Part shown: piece by piece, positions 38,953 through 47,859 of the stretch
How positions within the stretch are numbered: the stretch's first letter is position 1
How the letters are laid out: every line of letters starts with the position of its first letter
Source of the DNA: Rhizobium acidisoli
Lineage (GTDB): Bacteria; Pseudomonadota; Alphaproteobacteria; Rhizobiales; Rhizobiaceae
DNA: 64,000 nt
Reading direction: 5' to 3'
Assembly: GCF_002531755.2 (NCBI RefSeq)
Contig: NZ_CP034998.1
Coordinates: 2,294,001-2,358,000 of the forward strand
Program-made: the position numbers and the translations under genes
Notes under the pieces: model-generated
Database searches by the model: none
The model's input: the letters and a program-made list of their open reading frames with translations, nothing else
What the model was told of the DNA's origin: nothing

Positions 38953-39344
38953 GAGGTCTCAACAGGCCGCCCTCAAACGGCAGGCGCCAACTCCGTCATC
39001 AGGCGGAATCGGCGCCGATGGTCAGGCGCTAACGCGCAATGCCAAAGCGCGCCAAGCGAATACAGTTTTTCACGCTTATACCGCGAGCTTATATCCGCTG
39101 ATGATGGGTATAAATTAAAAGACTAAAATACGAATTTTGGTTTGCAAATTCAAAGTCATTCGTCAGTATTTCAGCCTTATTTTTTCGTTAAAAGACCAAG
39201 AAAAAATCACAATTTTTCATTGAAAACTTCATTAATGGTTGGCATAGATCCCCGTGGGGTTGTCGTCGGCCGAGCCGATAAGCAGTTCTTTCGGGGATTT
39301 CTCATTTTTCAGAGTAAAACGCATCTTTTGGGGAAGATTAAAAT
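38953..39344. other. Long AT-rich leader before the RTX genes
   Basis: No gene. About 390 bases become AT-rich from 39060, unlike the surrounding DNA, and should hold the promoter and 5' leader of the first RTX gene. Confidence 0.5.
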
Positions 39345-41066
39345 ATGGCCTTGAATATTCTGGATACAAACGGCGCCACAATTACCAACACCGGCGCCGA
39401 GTTCGAAGCCTACGATGTTATTCGCCAATCCGCCGCCAACCCTTCCTCGCCTGTCGCTCTGGTCGTCTCGGATTCCGGCGTGGCGGATCTGGCCGACGAG
39501 TTGGGCTCGGTCTCCGCAAACGTGAGAGGTTCAAGCGCAGACAATGCGATCACGACGGGCGCAGGCAACGACAGCATCATAGCCGGCGACGGCGCAGACA
39601 CGCTGAACGGCGGCGCCGGAAACGATCAGCTATATGGCGGGGCTGACAATGACACGCTGAACGGCGGCGATGGTAATGACCTGCTCTCAGGTGACGCCGG
39701 AAATGACGTCATCAGAGGCGGCATGGGCAACGACACGATCTCCGATGGTGATATTGGCGGCTTTGGCCCGGAACTTTTCGACATCGACGCAGGCGACGGC
39801 GACGATGCCATCGCCGTGCGTGTATTCACGTCGCAGTTTTCCGGAACAATCGATGGCGGCGCGGGGATCGATAGTCTGCAAGCCCCTGAGCTAAGAGGCC
39901 TGACGATCAAGAACATCGAAATCCTTGAAACGGCGGGATATTTGGTTTCCGGTTCGAGCGCGCAGTTCGAAAGCTTCGATAAGATCGCCTACGCGAACAA
40001 TCCCGCCAACAATTATAGCGCCTCATTGGCATTAACAGACAGCGCCCACGTCGATCTTTCCGACGAACTGGGAGATCGCGGGGCTTTCATTACCGGCTAT
40101 GTCTCCGGCGTTGACGTCAAGACCGGCGGCGGCAGTGACGAGTTTACGGGCACCGACGGCAACGACATTTTCGACGGCAGTGGCGGCAACGATGCCATCA
40201 ACGGCAAGGCGGGCGATGACAAATTCACCGGCGGGGGTGGCAATGATGCCATCAATGGCGGCGCCGGCATCGACACGGCTGTCTTCGCAGGCAATTTTAC
40301 CAACTATTCCATGGCATTGAGCAATGGCGATCACATCCTGACGAGCGCCGTGGAAGGGACGGACACGCTGCATGACATAGAATTCGCGCGCTTTGCTGAT
40401 GGTATCTACAATTTCACCACGGAAAAATTCACACTCGACGGCAGCAACGCCGCGCCGACCAACGTCCAGCTCTCGAAAACCTCTCTCTCCGAGGACACGC
40501 CGATCTGGACCACGGTAGGCCTGCTCAGCGCCAAGGACGCTGACGGCGACGTCCTCACCTACAAGCTGCTCGACGGCGCCGGCGATCACTTCCGGATCAA
40601 CGGCAACCGCATCGTCACCTCCAAGACCTTCGACTACGAGACGGCGAAGTCGCACACGATCAAAGTCGCCGTCTCCGACGGCAAGGTCACGGTCGAGAAG
40701 GACATCACGATAAACGTTCTCGACGTCAACGAAGCGCCGGTCAACCAAGCGCCGATCAAGCTCTCCTTCTCGCGCAGCTCGATCTCCGAGAATGTCGCGA
40801 TCGGCACCTCGGTCGGCCTTCTCTCCGCTGTCGATCCGGAAGGCGGGGCGGTGAAGTGGCGGCTGACCGACGACGCGGACGGCATCTTCAAGCTCGTCGG
40901 CAACAAGATTCAGACCAAGGCCGCGATCGACTTCGAAAGCAACCACAGCCTGACCTTCACCGCCGAAGCCTATGACGCGGCTGGAAATGCCACCAGCCAC
41001 GATTTCACGATCGCCGTGAAGGACGTCTTCGAACCGTCGAGCCTTCTACATGACGCTTTGATCTAG
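39345..41066 (+). CDS. RTX/cadherin-like calcium-binding secreted protein, copy 1
   Basis: A 573-residue acidic protein with no N-terminal signal. Residues about 65-140 and 260-310 hold RTX nonapeptides (AGNDSIIAGDGADTLNGGAG, GGDGNDLLSGDAGNDVI), which bind calcium. Two cadherin-like repeats follow (QLSKTSLSEDTPIWTTVGLL, then SISENVAIGTSVGLLSAVDP), each ending in an ITINVLDVNE-type strand. The C-terminus LLHDALI is a hydrophobic end like those of type I (PrsDE) substrates in rhizobia. Probably secreted and active in adhesion, biofilm or matrix. GGGGAAG precedes the ATG. Tandem paralog follows. Confidence 0.85.
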   Translation: MALNILDTNGATITNTGAEFEAYDVIRQSAANPSSPVALVVSDSGVADLADELGSVSANVRGSSADNAITTGAGNDSIIAGDGADTLNGGAGNDQLYGGADNDTLNGGDGNDLLSGDAGNDVIRGGMGNDTISDGDIGGFGPELFDIDAGDGDDAIAVRVFTSQFSGTIDGGAGIDSLQAPELRGLTIKNIEILETAGYLVSGSSAQFESFDKIAYANNPANNYSASLALTDSAHVDLSDELGDRGAFITGYVSGVDVKTGGGSDEFTGTDGNDIFDGSGGNDAINGKAGDDKFTGGGGNDAINGGAGIDTAVFAGNFTNYSMALSNGDHILTSAVEGTDTLHDIEFARFADGIYNFTTEKFTLDGSNAAPTNVQLSKTSLSEDTPIWTTVGLLSAKDADGDVLTYKLLDGAGDHFRINGNRIVTSKTFDYETAKSHTIKVAVSDGKVTVEKDITINVLDVNEAPVNQAPIKLSFSRSSISENVAIGTSVGLLSAVDPEGGAVKWRLTDDADGIFKLVGNKIQTKAAIDFESNHSLTFTAEAYDAAGNATSHDFTIAVKDVFEPSSLLHDALI

Positions 41067-41274
41067 CCACGAGACTGTCGTTCGGGATGTGGGCACGCGT
41101 CCCGACGGCGACAGCATGCGTCGAGCGCCGGCCATTGCCAGCGGCTAAGCTTCTAACCGGCAGCTGAACATCTCCAAATGAGGCGATCATAGCCTCCCGC
41201 CGAAGCCCCTCCACCCGGATGGTAGAAGAGACCAACTCCTGCAGGATGCAACCGATATTTCGGAAAGTTTAAAC

Positions 41275-43401
41275 ATGGCCCTGAATATTCTGAACACGAA
41301 CGGCAAGCTGATCACCAAGACCGGTGCGGAGTTCGAAGCATACGATGTCATCCGCTATTCCGCCGCTAGCCCCCACGCTGCAGTTACTCTGCAGGTGTCG
41401 GGTTCCGGCGTAGCCGACCTGAGCGACGAGTTGGGATCGATTTCCGCGGAGGTAACGGGTTCGAACAGTGACAATGCAATCACAACGGGGGCTGGCAACG
41501 ACATCATCAATGGCTATTCCGGGAATGACCAGTTGAACGGCGGCGCAGGTAACGACCTGATCGGCGGAGGCGCCGGAAATGATGTTATCAAAGGTGGTGC
41601 AGGTGACGACAGGATCGTGGATAGTGATGGTGGTATTGCCACCGACTTAGTATTCGATATCGATGCGGGCGACGGCAATGACACCGTGGCTGTGTGGAAT
41701 GATTTCTACGGTTTCGCGAATTCCGGGACAGTCGACGGCGGAGCCGGCATTGACAAACTGCAAGCCTCCGATCTTACCGGCATAACGATCCAGAACTTCG
41801 AAATCCTTGAATCGCAACGAGACATCATCGCTACGGCGGCTCAGTTCGAGAGCTTCGACAAGATCACCTACTCGGACAGTCCGGGCGGCGAAAACATCGC
41901 CGTCACCCTGAAATTGGCGGACGGCGCCCATGCCGATCTTTCGGACGAGTTGGGAAGCCGCACGGCCTACATCAGCGGCATCGGTTCCAGTATCGACGTC
42001 AAGACCGCCGGCGGTGACGACGTGTTGATAGGAACTGACGGCAACGATATTTTGGACAGTGGCGCCGGTAATGATGGGATCAATGCCGCTGCGGGCAACG
42101 ACATCATCAAAAGCGGCGCAGGCAATGACACCATCATCGATGGCGAGTCTTACGGCTACGGCGAAGTCTTCGATATAGACGCCGGCAGCGGCAACGATAT
42201 CGTGACCCTGACCGTATATGGATCCGGCATCGCGGTCTCGGGAACGATTGACGGCGGCGCCGACACCGATACCCTGAATGCCGGCAGTCTTGTCGGTCTC
42301 ACCGTGAAGAACTTCGAAATCCTGGAAACGTTCGAAGGCAACCTTCTTAGCGGAGGCGTGCTTGGTTCGGCCGCGCAGTTCGAAAATTTCGAACAAATCA
42401 TCCTCTCCCGCGGATCGGTTTTCGATGACATGATTATCTCCCTGAGATTGGCGGACAGCGCCCATGCCGATCTATCTGACGAGTTGGCAAACCGCTCGGC
42501 CTCTATCAGCGGTACCGCCTTCGGCATCGACGTCAAGACCGGCGGCGGCGACGACCTCTTCACGGGGACCGCTGGCAACGACATTTTCGACGGTAACGCC
42601 GGCACCGACACGGCAATCTTCTACGGCAATTTCGCCAATTATTCCTTCGCGATGGACAATGGTGCCCACATCCTGACGAGTGAGCAGGAGGGTATGGATA
42701 CGCTGCGTGACATCGAATTCGCCCGTTTTGCCGATGGCGTCTACGATTTCGCCACGGAAACCTTGACACGCAACAACACCGCGCCGACCAATATCCAGCT
42801 GTCGAAAACCGCTGTGTCCGAAGACACACCGATCTGGACTACGGTTGGATTGCTCAGCGCCCACGACGCCGATGGCGACACGCTCACCTACACACTGCTC
42901 GACGGGGCGGGCGATCACTTCCGGCTGAAAGGCAACCGCATCGTCACTTCGAAGGCGTTCGACTACGAGACCTATCCGTGGCAGACGATAGTGGTTGCGG
43001 TTTCTGACGGTAAGGTCACCGTGGAGCAACACATCACGATCAACGTCCTCGACGTCAACGAAGCCCCTCTCAACCAAGCGCCGATCAAGCTCTCCTTCTC
43101 GCGCAGCTCCATCTCCGAAAACGTCGCGATCGGCACATCGGTCGGCCTTCTCTCCGCCGTCGATCCGGAAGGCGGCACGGTGAAGTGGCGGCTGACAGAT
43201 GATGCGGACGGCATCTTCAAGCTCGTCGGCAACAAGATCCAGACGAAGGCTGCGATCGACTTCGAAAGCAACCATAGCCTGACCTTTACCGCCGAAGCCT
43301 ACGACGCGGCTGGAAATGCCACCAGCCACGATTTCACGATAACCGTAAAGGACGTCTTCGAACCGTCGTTTGCGAGCCTGTCGCATGAAGCGTTGATTTA
43401 A
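41275..43401 (+). CDS. RTX/cadherin-like calcium-binding secreted protein, copy 2
   Basis: A 708-residue paralog of the preceding protein. It begins with the same MALNILNTNG block, then repeats the RTX-containing unit about two and a half times (three copies of a DLSDELGSR/NR-type segment) before the same two cadherin-like domains and the end SLSHEALI. The final 100 residues are almost identical to copy 1, also at the DNA level, pointing to recent duplication or gene conversion; the RTX halves differ more. Calcium-dependent folding after type I export is expected. GGAAAG precedes the ATG. Confidence 0.85.
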   Translation: MALNILNTNGKLITKTGAEFEAYDVIRYSAASPHAAVTLQVSGSGVADLSDELGSISAEVTGSNSDNAITTGAGNDIINGYSGNDQLNGGAGNDLIGGGAGNDVIKGGAGDDRIVDSDGGIATDLVFDIDAGDGNDTVAVWNDFYGFANSGTVDGGAGIDKLQASDLTGITIQNFEILESQRDIIATAAQFESFDKITYSDSPGGENIAVTLKLADGAHADLSDELGSRTAYISGIGSSIDVKTAGGDDVLIGTDGNDILDSGAGNDGINAAAGNDIIKSGAGNDTIIDGESYGYGEVFDIDAGSGNDIVTLTVYGSGIAVSGTIDGGADTDTLNAGSLVGLTVKNFEILETFEGNLLSGGVLGSAAQFENFEQIILSRGSVFDDMIISLRLADSAHADLSDELANRSASISGTAFGIDVKTGGGDDLFTGTAGNDIFDGNAGTDTAIFYGNFANYSFAMDNGAHILTSEQEGMDTLRDIEFARFADGVYDFATETLTRNNTAPTNIQLSKTAVSEDTPIWTTVGLLSAHDADGDTLTYTLLDGAGDHFRLKGNRIVTSKAFDYETYPWQTIVVAVSDGKVTVEQHITINVLDVNEAPLNQAPIKLSFSRSSISENVAIGTSVGLLSAVDPEGGTVKWRLTDDADGIFKLVGNKIQTKAAIDFESNHSLTFTAEAYDAAGNATSHDFTITVKDVFEPSFASLSHEALI

Positions 43402-43410
43402 TCGCGATAT

Positions 43411-43446
43411 GATCGCCGGTGGACGCAAGATGCGTCACCGGCGATC
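43411..43446 (+). terminator. Hairpin after the second RTX gene
   Basis: GATCGCCGGT pairs with ACCGGCGATC, enclosing a second stem GACGC/GCGTC. It begins 10 bases after the stop; no T run follows, so termination is likely but not typical. Confidence 0.6.
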
Positions 43447-43622
43447 TCGACAAAAAAGCCGGACTCCCCGCCTAGCTGCCCAAGCGGCCGAACTTTCCTG
43501 GTGCCCGCGACATTCGTAAACCGCGAGGGCGGCAACCGCTTCCGAACATCCCATTTCCAAAATGCAGCTCCACCTCGACACCCGTTTCGGTTATGATTTC
43601 TCGTCATCCGAGGAGAGCCCGC

Positions 43623-44090
43623 ATGCGTCTGCCCACATTCATCCTGGCCTTTGCCGTGTCGGCGCTCGCAGCCTTGCCCGCATCGGCCGAGACGTACAAG
43701 ACACCGAAGGCGCTGCTCAAGGCGCTCTACAGTTACAACACCGACAACAGCGACGCCGAGGCGCCCTCGCCTTATTCGATCTTCTTCTCCGACCATCTGA
43801 ACCAGCTCCTGCAGGCCGACCTCGACAATACGCCCGAAGGCGATGTCGGCGCGATCGACTTCGATCCCGTCATATCAGGCCAGGACGGCACGGCGAGCGA
43901 TGTCAGGATCGGCCAGCCGATCCTGCTGGATGACAAGGCCGAGGTGGAGGTGCAGTTCGAAAACGGCGAAGAGGTGACGCTCTTCTACACGCTGGTGCGC
44001 CAGCATGGTGGCTGGAAGGTCGACGATATCGCCAATCAGAAAGGGGATAATCCGTGGAGCCTGAGCGCGTTGCTGGGTGATGCGCAGTAG
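43623..44090 (+). CDS. Periplasmic hypothetical protein
   Basis: A 155-residue protein with a signal peptide cleaved after ALPASA. The mature part (TPKALLKALYSYNTDNSD, FFSDHLNQLL, VEVQFENGEEVTLFYTLVRQ, GGWKVDDI) resembles the NTF2-like/DUF3828 type of periplasmic domain. GAGGAGA lies 6 bases before ATG 43623. No operon partner; function unknown. Confidence 0.7.
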   Translation: MRLPTFILAFAVSALAALPASAETYKTPKALLKALYSYNTDNSDAEAPSPYSIFFSDHLNQLLQADLDNTPEGDVGAIDFDPVISGQDGTASDVRIGQPILLDDKAEVEVQFENGEEVTLFYTLVRQHGGWKVDDIANQKGDNPWSLSALLGDAQ

Positions 44091-44113
44091 GCGATTGTCA
44101 ATGGCCCCAAGAT

Positions 44114-44160
44114 CAGCCCTCATGGTGAGGAGGCTCGAAGGGCCGTCTCGAACCACGAGG
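44114..44160 (-). repeat. Rhizobial palindromic repeat, second module (inverted)
   Basis: Begins CAGCCCTCATGGTGAGGAGG and ends TCTCGAACCACGAGG, the reverse complement of the module at 15083-15125 with a few changes. Confidence 0.75.
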
Positions 44161-44224
44161 GCGGGCGTGGAAACCTCTGATGCACAGCATCCAGAATCGA
44201 GGTGATGGCGCCAGTGGCCGCCCC

Positions 44225-44271
44225 CGTCTTTCGAGGCTTCAGCCTTTGGCTTCCGCACCTCAAGATGAGGG
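44225..44271 (-). repeat. Rhizobial palindromic repeat, first module (IS110-target-like)
   Basis: Read on the minus strand it begins CCCTCATCTTGAGGTGCGG and ends GCCTCGAAAGACG. It corresponds to the repeat split by the IS110 element but has TT instead of CT at the core position. Confidence 0.7.
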
Positions 44272-44349
44272 CGGAGCGAGGGCGGCGCCAGGGGCACTGG
44301 ACCTCCCAGGGCTGCCCCCACCACCGACGCCAGCCCCCCGGCCATCCAC

Positions 44350-44396
44350 CCTCGTGGTTCGAGACGAACCTGCGGACCTCCTCACCATGAGGGCTG
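44350..44396 (+). repeat. Rhizobial palindromic repeat, second module (direct)
   Basis: Begins CCTCGTGGTTCGAGACGAAC and ends CTCACCATGAGGGCTG, like 15083-15125. With 44114-44160 it brackets the first module. Confidence 0.75.
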
Positions 44397-44838
44397 ATTG
44401 GTGTACCGAAGCAGCAAGCGCCGCCCGACGACAAAATCCATGCCCGGCTATCGAATCTACCGGCTCATCCCGTTTCGGCACGGAATCCCGCTATGGCACA
44501 GCTGTGCAAGGAACCGCTAACTTTTCGTCAAGTATCTGAATCTTCGACATTTCCCGACTTCGATGCGGGCATGCCAAAATAATCCCGCTTGCTTTTTGCC
44601 CGAAAAGCTGGCACCAATTCACCTACTCGGGCATTTGCATGCCGGTGACTGGACTGATGTGGTAATCCCTTCCGTTTGGAAGGCGGCGCGGGACTACCCG
44701 CCTACGTAGACGTTCTTTCCCCGTACGTGACTTCTCCGACTGACCCTTCGTCCCAATCGATCGGGGCGAAAGCTAAAGCCGTCCGCTTCCTCTCGGGGGC
44801 GCGGATACTACACAGACTAAGGGAAAAGGACGATCCCA

Positions 44839-45051
44839 ATGGCCACCAAGGGCACCGTAAAATTCTTCAACCAGGACAAGGGTTTTGGTTTCATCACGCC
44901 GGACGGCGGCGCAAAGGACGTTTTCGTCCATATCTCTGCGCTGCAGGCTTCTGGCATCCAGTCGCTGCGCGAAGGCCAGCAGGTTACCTTCGACACCGAG
45001 CCGGACCGCATGGGCAAAGGCCCGAAGGCCGTCAACATCTCGGCTTCGTAA
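44839..45051 (+). CDS. cspA: Cold-shock protein, CspA family
   Basis: A 70-residue single cold-shock domain. RNP1 is KGFGFITPD and RNP2 is [10 protein letters not shown]; the start [12 protein letters not shown] is typical. It binds single-stranded RNA and DNA and acts as an RNA chaperone. A purine-rich AAAAGGACG precedes the ATG, and a GC-rich hairpin follows the stop. Rhizobia have several such genes and not all respond to cold. Confidence 0.95.
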   Translation: MATKGTVKFFNQDKGFGFITPDGGAKDVFVHISALQASGIQSLREGQQVTFDTEPDRMGKGPKAVNISAS

Positions 45052-45077
45052 GTCAGACTTTCCGCTTTGGCGGCATG

Positions 45078-45104
45078 AACGGCGCTCCGCAAGGGGCGCC
45101 GTTT
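45078..45104 (+). terminator. Rho-independent terminator of cspA
   Basis: AACGGCGC and GCGCCGTT form an 8-bp stem 26 bases after the stop, followed by TTTCTGTTTT. Confidence 0.85.
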
Positions 45105-45218
45105 CTGTTTTGCGGCGAGAACGTCATTTGTCGATCGCACCGCCGGATGTTATACGCACGCTTGCTGATTGAGCCCGCCGCATGGCGGTGCCCGGGAACA
45201 ACGAATAATGCGACGTCG

Positions 45219-45293
45219 ATGACGCAGAAGAGCCCGATTTTCGCCGTCGCGCCGATGATCGACTGGACGGATCGGCACATTTTAGCGAGTTAA
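45219..45293 (+). pseudogene. dusA: Original 5' end of dusA, cut off by the island
   Basis: The frame from ATG 45219 encodes MTQKSPIFAVAPMIDWTDRH and then runs into unrelated sequence and a stop at 45291-45293. It matches residues 16-33 of the intact DusA at 49100-50140 (APVFAIAPMIDWTDRH). This is the severed host start of dusA lying on the far side of the integrated element. Confidence 0.88.
45255..45278 (+). repeat. Left attachment repeat in dusA
   Basis: 24 bases beginning ATGATCGACTGG and ending ATCGGCAC, encoding MIDWTDRH; identical to 49175-49198. Confidence 0.88.
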
Positions 45294-45532
45294 ATCAAAC
45301 AGGCTGCGTGACTGCATAACACTTTCGCAGCGCTGTTTGTTAGCTGAGAGCAGCGAATGGCGGCTGCCACACCCTATAAAAAAGGGCCGAGCGCCCGACG
45401 CGTTTACCAAGAAGTTGTGAGCTTGTTCTAGCCGGGCTTTCCAGAATCACTGCAGAGGCACATGAAGTCAGGGGTAGCAGCGGTTGGCGGGCGACTAGCC
45501 TTCTTTAGAGCTCAGGTCTTTGTGGAGGACGA
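45294..45532. other. Left end of the island, no gene seen
   Basis: No coding frame with credible features. A TATAAAAAAG stretch near 45376 could belong to a promoter for the downstream small ORF and lipoprotein pair. Confidence 0.4.
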
Positions 45533-45655
45533 ATGGCTGGGAAATTCGAGGTAAAGAATGACCAAGGCGCCGGCGCCACGTTTGAACCGGGGTGGGCGCT
45601 GCAAATCAAATCGTCGTACAGCAATGGCTTCAATACGGCGGTTTGCGACCTATGA
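45533..45655 (+). CDS. Small ORF coupled to the island lipoprotein
   Basis: A 40-residue frame (MAGKFEVKNDQGAGATFEPG and on) with a strong ribosome site GGAGGA just before ATG 45533. Its stop overlaps the start of the next gene as ATGA (45652-45655), the usual sign of translational coupling. The first six residues resemble the start of small DUF1508 proteins, but the rest does not. Could be a leader peptide or a real small protein. Confidence 0.5.
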   Translation: MAGKFEVKNDQGAGATFEPGWALQIKSSYSNGFNTAVCDL

Positions 45656-46068
45656 AATTTGGCCTCATCCTCGTCATGTTTGCGCTATCCAGCTGTTCCA
45701 CTACGACGGGTGATTTGGAACGGTCAGGCTCGACTAGGCAAGCCGTATTTCAGTATTCGGAGAATTATCAAGAGATTTACCGGCGCATTGTCGGCCCAGC
45801 GAAAAACTGCCTCGAAGGACACCTCACCTTTTCGCTCAATGCATCGGTTAACATCGATGCACAGCTTTATTCTGAGCTAGGTTTTGGCGAGATTACGTCC
45901 TCTCTACTTAACGTTGGCATAAGGAATTACTACTGGAAAGCTAAGGTGGAACGAAACGGAGACGGGACAAAGCTAACCGTCTATGCTGGGAACACAATAC
46001 GCAATCAGCATCTCATCGATATTGTGAAGAATTGGGCCGATAATAACGCAAGTTGCCCCTTGTCATAA
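45652..46068 (+). CDS. Island-borne lipoprotein, hypothetical
   Basis: A 138-residue lipoprotein with signal MKFGLILVMFALSSC (lipobox LSSC). The mature domain (QYSENYQEIYRRIVGPAKNC, VNIDAQLYSELGFGEITSSL, YYWKAKVERNGDGTKLTVYA) has one more pair of cysteines and an alternating strand pattern. No known family recognised. It begins within the stop of the small ORF upstream, and it is more AT-rich than neighbouring host genes, fitting its place on the island. Confidence 0.65.
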   Translation: MKFGLILVMFALSSCSTTTGDLERSGSTRQAVFQYSENYQEIYRRIVGPAKNCLEGHLTFSLNASVNIDAQLYSELGFGEITSSLLNVGIRNYYWKAKVERNGDGTKLTVYAGNTIRNQHLIDIVKNWADNNASCPLS

Positions 46069-46095
46069 AGGTCGAGCAGGTTCAGTTGAAGGTAT

Positions 46096-46371
46096 TCAGT
46101 CTTCGACAACGGGAGCCTCGTCGACCGCAGTCGCAGCGTTATCCTTGCGATCTGGCCTGTGCTCGACCCAGTTGACGAAGCCTTTCTCGCGTGATGAGGC
46201 CAGGCAGCGGCGCACCGAGCGCTCGTCGATCTCGGAGGCGTCGGCCAACTCCTGCTTGGGATAGCAGCCGAAGGCGAGATTATGGCAGTCCGAGAGGTGC
46301 CAGAGCACCGTCGCCTCAGCGCAGTTGATGCCGCGCTGCTTGCTGGCCCAATTGGTGGCGTCATGGCTCAT
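46096..46371 (-). CDS. Winged-helix DNA-binding protein (phage/plasmid type)
   Basis: A 91-residue protein. The sequence CAEATVLWHLSDCHNLAFGC then YPKQELADASEIDERSVRRC and LASSREKGFVNWV forms a winged helix-turn-helix like those of replication or excision regulators on integrative elements. It is divergent from the two-TM protein gene with a 77-base gap, so it could regulate that gene. The ATG at 46371 is preceded by AGGCGGT. Confidence 0.6.
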   Translation of the reverse strand: MSHDATNWASKQRGINCAEATVLWHLSDCHNLAFGCYPKQELADASEIDERSVRRCLASSREKGFVNWVEHRPDRKDNAATAVDEAPVVED

Positions 46372-46448
46372 GCGACACCGCCTGCAACTGCACCTTGTGC
46401 CGACCGGATTTTACTGCATAAATTTCCCAAAACCTCGCGGAGCCGGTC

Positions 46449-47711
46449 ATGGATCAAGCCACTTATCAGTCCCTTCAGTCTCCGTTCAAAGGTGGGGAGA
46501 AGAGAAAGCTTGTCACGCCTGAAGCCAGAGAACTGGCGTGGCGCTTCCAGCTCAACCAGTGGCTGTTCATCGTCAATCAGGAGATTCAGCTTGCGCGCGA
46601 GCATATCGGCGACACCAACCGCGTCGTTGGTGTGTTGATCGATATTAGCTCCCGGCTCGAAGCCGCGTCCAATGCGATCGACCCCATGATCGCAGAGGCC
46701 GTCAATAATATGAAGGAACTGGCAGACGACCTTGAAGCATTCGACGAAGCGCTCGCCGTCGGCGCGTCCGCACAAGAGGGAAAGGGCGCCGTCCGCTTTT
46801 TTTACCAGTTGGCTGGACAGCTGCTGGCCGAACTTCGCTTCGTCCTTCCATTCCACTTGCAACCATATGATCGCCAAATCGACTACGGGGAGCCGGCCAT
46901 AGCTGCCGAGTTTCAAAGCTACATCCGGTGGCAGGAACACGAGATCGATTCCATCGTGGAAGAGGAGACGAGCAGGAAAAGATCCGCCGATTTGCAAAGG
47001 ATCGAGCGACGCATGATACTGGTCCAGCAAGACGCTGGAAAAGCATCGTCGGATCTTGCGACGGTCAGAGAAGAGGTCAGCCGGCTCCAGACCGAGCAGC
47101 AGGTGCTCCGCCAGGAGGCGCTGTTGACGCAACATGGTTTCGCTAGCGTGAAAGAGCGTATCGAGTTGGCCGAATTCGAGATGCGCGAGCAGCTCGGCCT
47201 GCGGGAGACGCGACGCCTCTGGGGGCGTCGCGCCGTAAGGGCGGGCATCGGATACTATAGTTCGCTCTTCCTGCTCCTCGCCGTCCTGACCGGCGCTCCC
47301 GTGGCGGCCTATCTCTACCGCGAAGAAGTCCTCTCTCTTCTCTCCGAGATCGAACGAAATGTCATCAACGTTCAGAGCGTTCCGCAGGGGGGTGTCGCCG
47401 CCACGCTGATCGCCTTCGGTCGGCTGCTGTTGATCGGAGTGCCGATCGGCTTCGTCGTCTGGGCTATTAAACTGATCGTTCGCTATAACAACCGCTCGCT
47501 GCTTCTGATGGACGACGCTTCTCAGCGGATCACGATGCTCAACACCTACCTCTTCCTGATCAAGCAGGGAGCCGCGACGCTGCAGGATCGCGGCGCCCTG
47601 CTGGAGGCGATGTTCCGTCGAGCTCCCGGCCACGGGCCGGAGACGATCGACCCGCCGAGCATGACCGACATCATGAAATATGGACAAGATCTTCCCAAGG
47701 TTGGCGGATGA
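46449..47711 (+). CDS. Two-TM coiled-coil membrane protein of the island
   Basis: A 420-residue protein of unknown function. Residues 1-170 are soluble and helical; about 175-265 is a charged coiled coil (RKRSADLQRIERRMILVQQD, EEVSRLQTEQQVLRQEALL). Two membrane helices follow (IGYYSSLFLLLAVLTGAPVA and GRLLLIGVPIGFVVWAIKLI), then a conserved-looking cytosolic end (DDASQRITMLNTYLFLIKQG, ALLEAMFRRAPGHGPETIDP). The end resembles membrane proteins annotated DUF6161, with low confidence. It is intact and has a ribosome site (GGAG), so it may be the island's selected cargo. Confidence 0.7.
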   Translation: MDQATYQSLQSPFKGGEKRKLVTPEARELAWRFQLNQWLFIVNQEIQLAREHIGDTNRVVGVLIDISSRLEAASNAIDPMIAEAVNNMKELADDLEAFDEALAVGASAQEGKGAVRFFYQLAGQLLAELRFVLPFHLQPYDRQIDYGEPAIAAEFQSYIRWQEHEIDSIVEEETSRKRSADLQRIERRMILVQQDAGKASSDLATVREEVSRLQTEQQVLRQEALLTQHGFASVKERIELAEFEMREQLGLRETRRLWGRRAVRAGIGYYSSLFLLLAVLTGAPVAAYLYREEVLSLLSEIERNVINVQSVPQGGVAATLIAFGRLLLIGVPIGFVVWAIKLIVRYNNRSLLLMDDASQRITMLNTYLFLIKQGAATLQDRGALLEAMFRRAPGHGPETIDPPSMTDIMKYGQDLPKVGG

Positions 47712-47859
47712 CGTGAGCGCATAGGTGGCCGCGCGTCGGGAAAAACCGCCCGCCTTGCGGCCATGGGCAAGCGCCTGGTGATCGTCGGACGATGGTCCCG
47801 GTGCGCACGCATGCCGCATTGCGCGCTAAGTTGCTCATAGTCTGCCCCTCGTATTTCAG

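Larger units (their letters stand above)
44091..44838. other. Repeat-rich intergenic region and cspA leader
   Basis: No gene. The first 310 bases are a mosaic of palindromic repeats. The rest, from about 44560, should hold the promoter and long 5' leader of cspA; a structured cold-shock leader is plausible but not demonstrated. Confidence 0.5.

Noticed and set aside
39500..42700. Tandem repeats as CRISPR or minisatellite
   Set aside because: The repeats are codon-level RTX nonapeptides inside open frames, not fixed repeats with unique spacers.
44676..45293. 205-codon frame through cspA into the dusA fragment
   Set aside because: Runs through the cspA coding region in another frame; only its last 24 codons (dusA start) are meaningful.
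45533..45655. Small island ORF as a true DUF1508 protein
   Set aside because: Only the first residues agree; the conserved body of DUF1508 is missing, so it is left as an unassigned small ORF.
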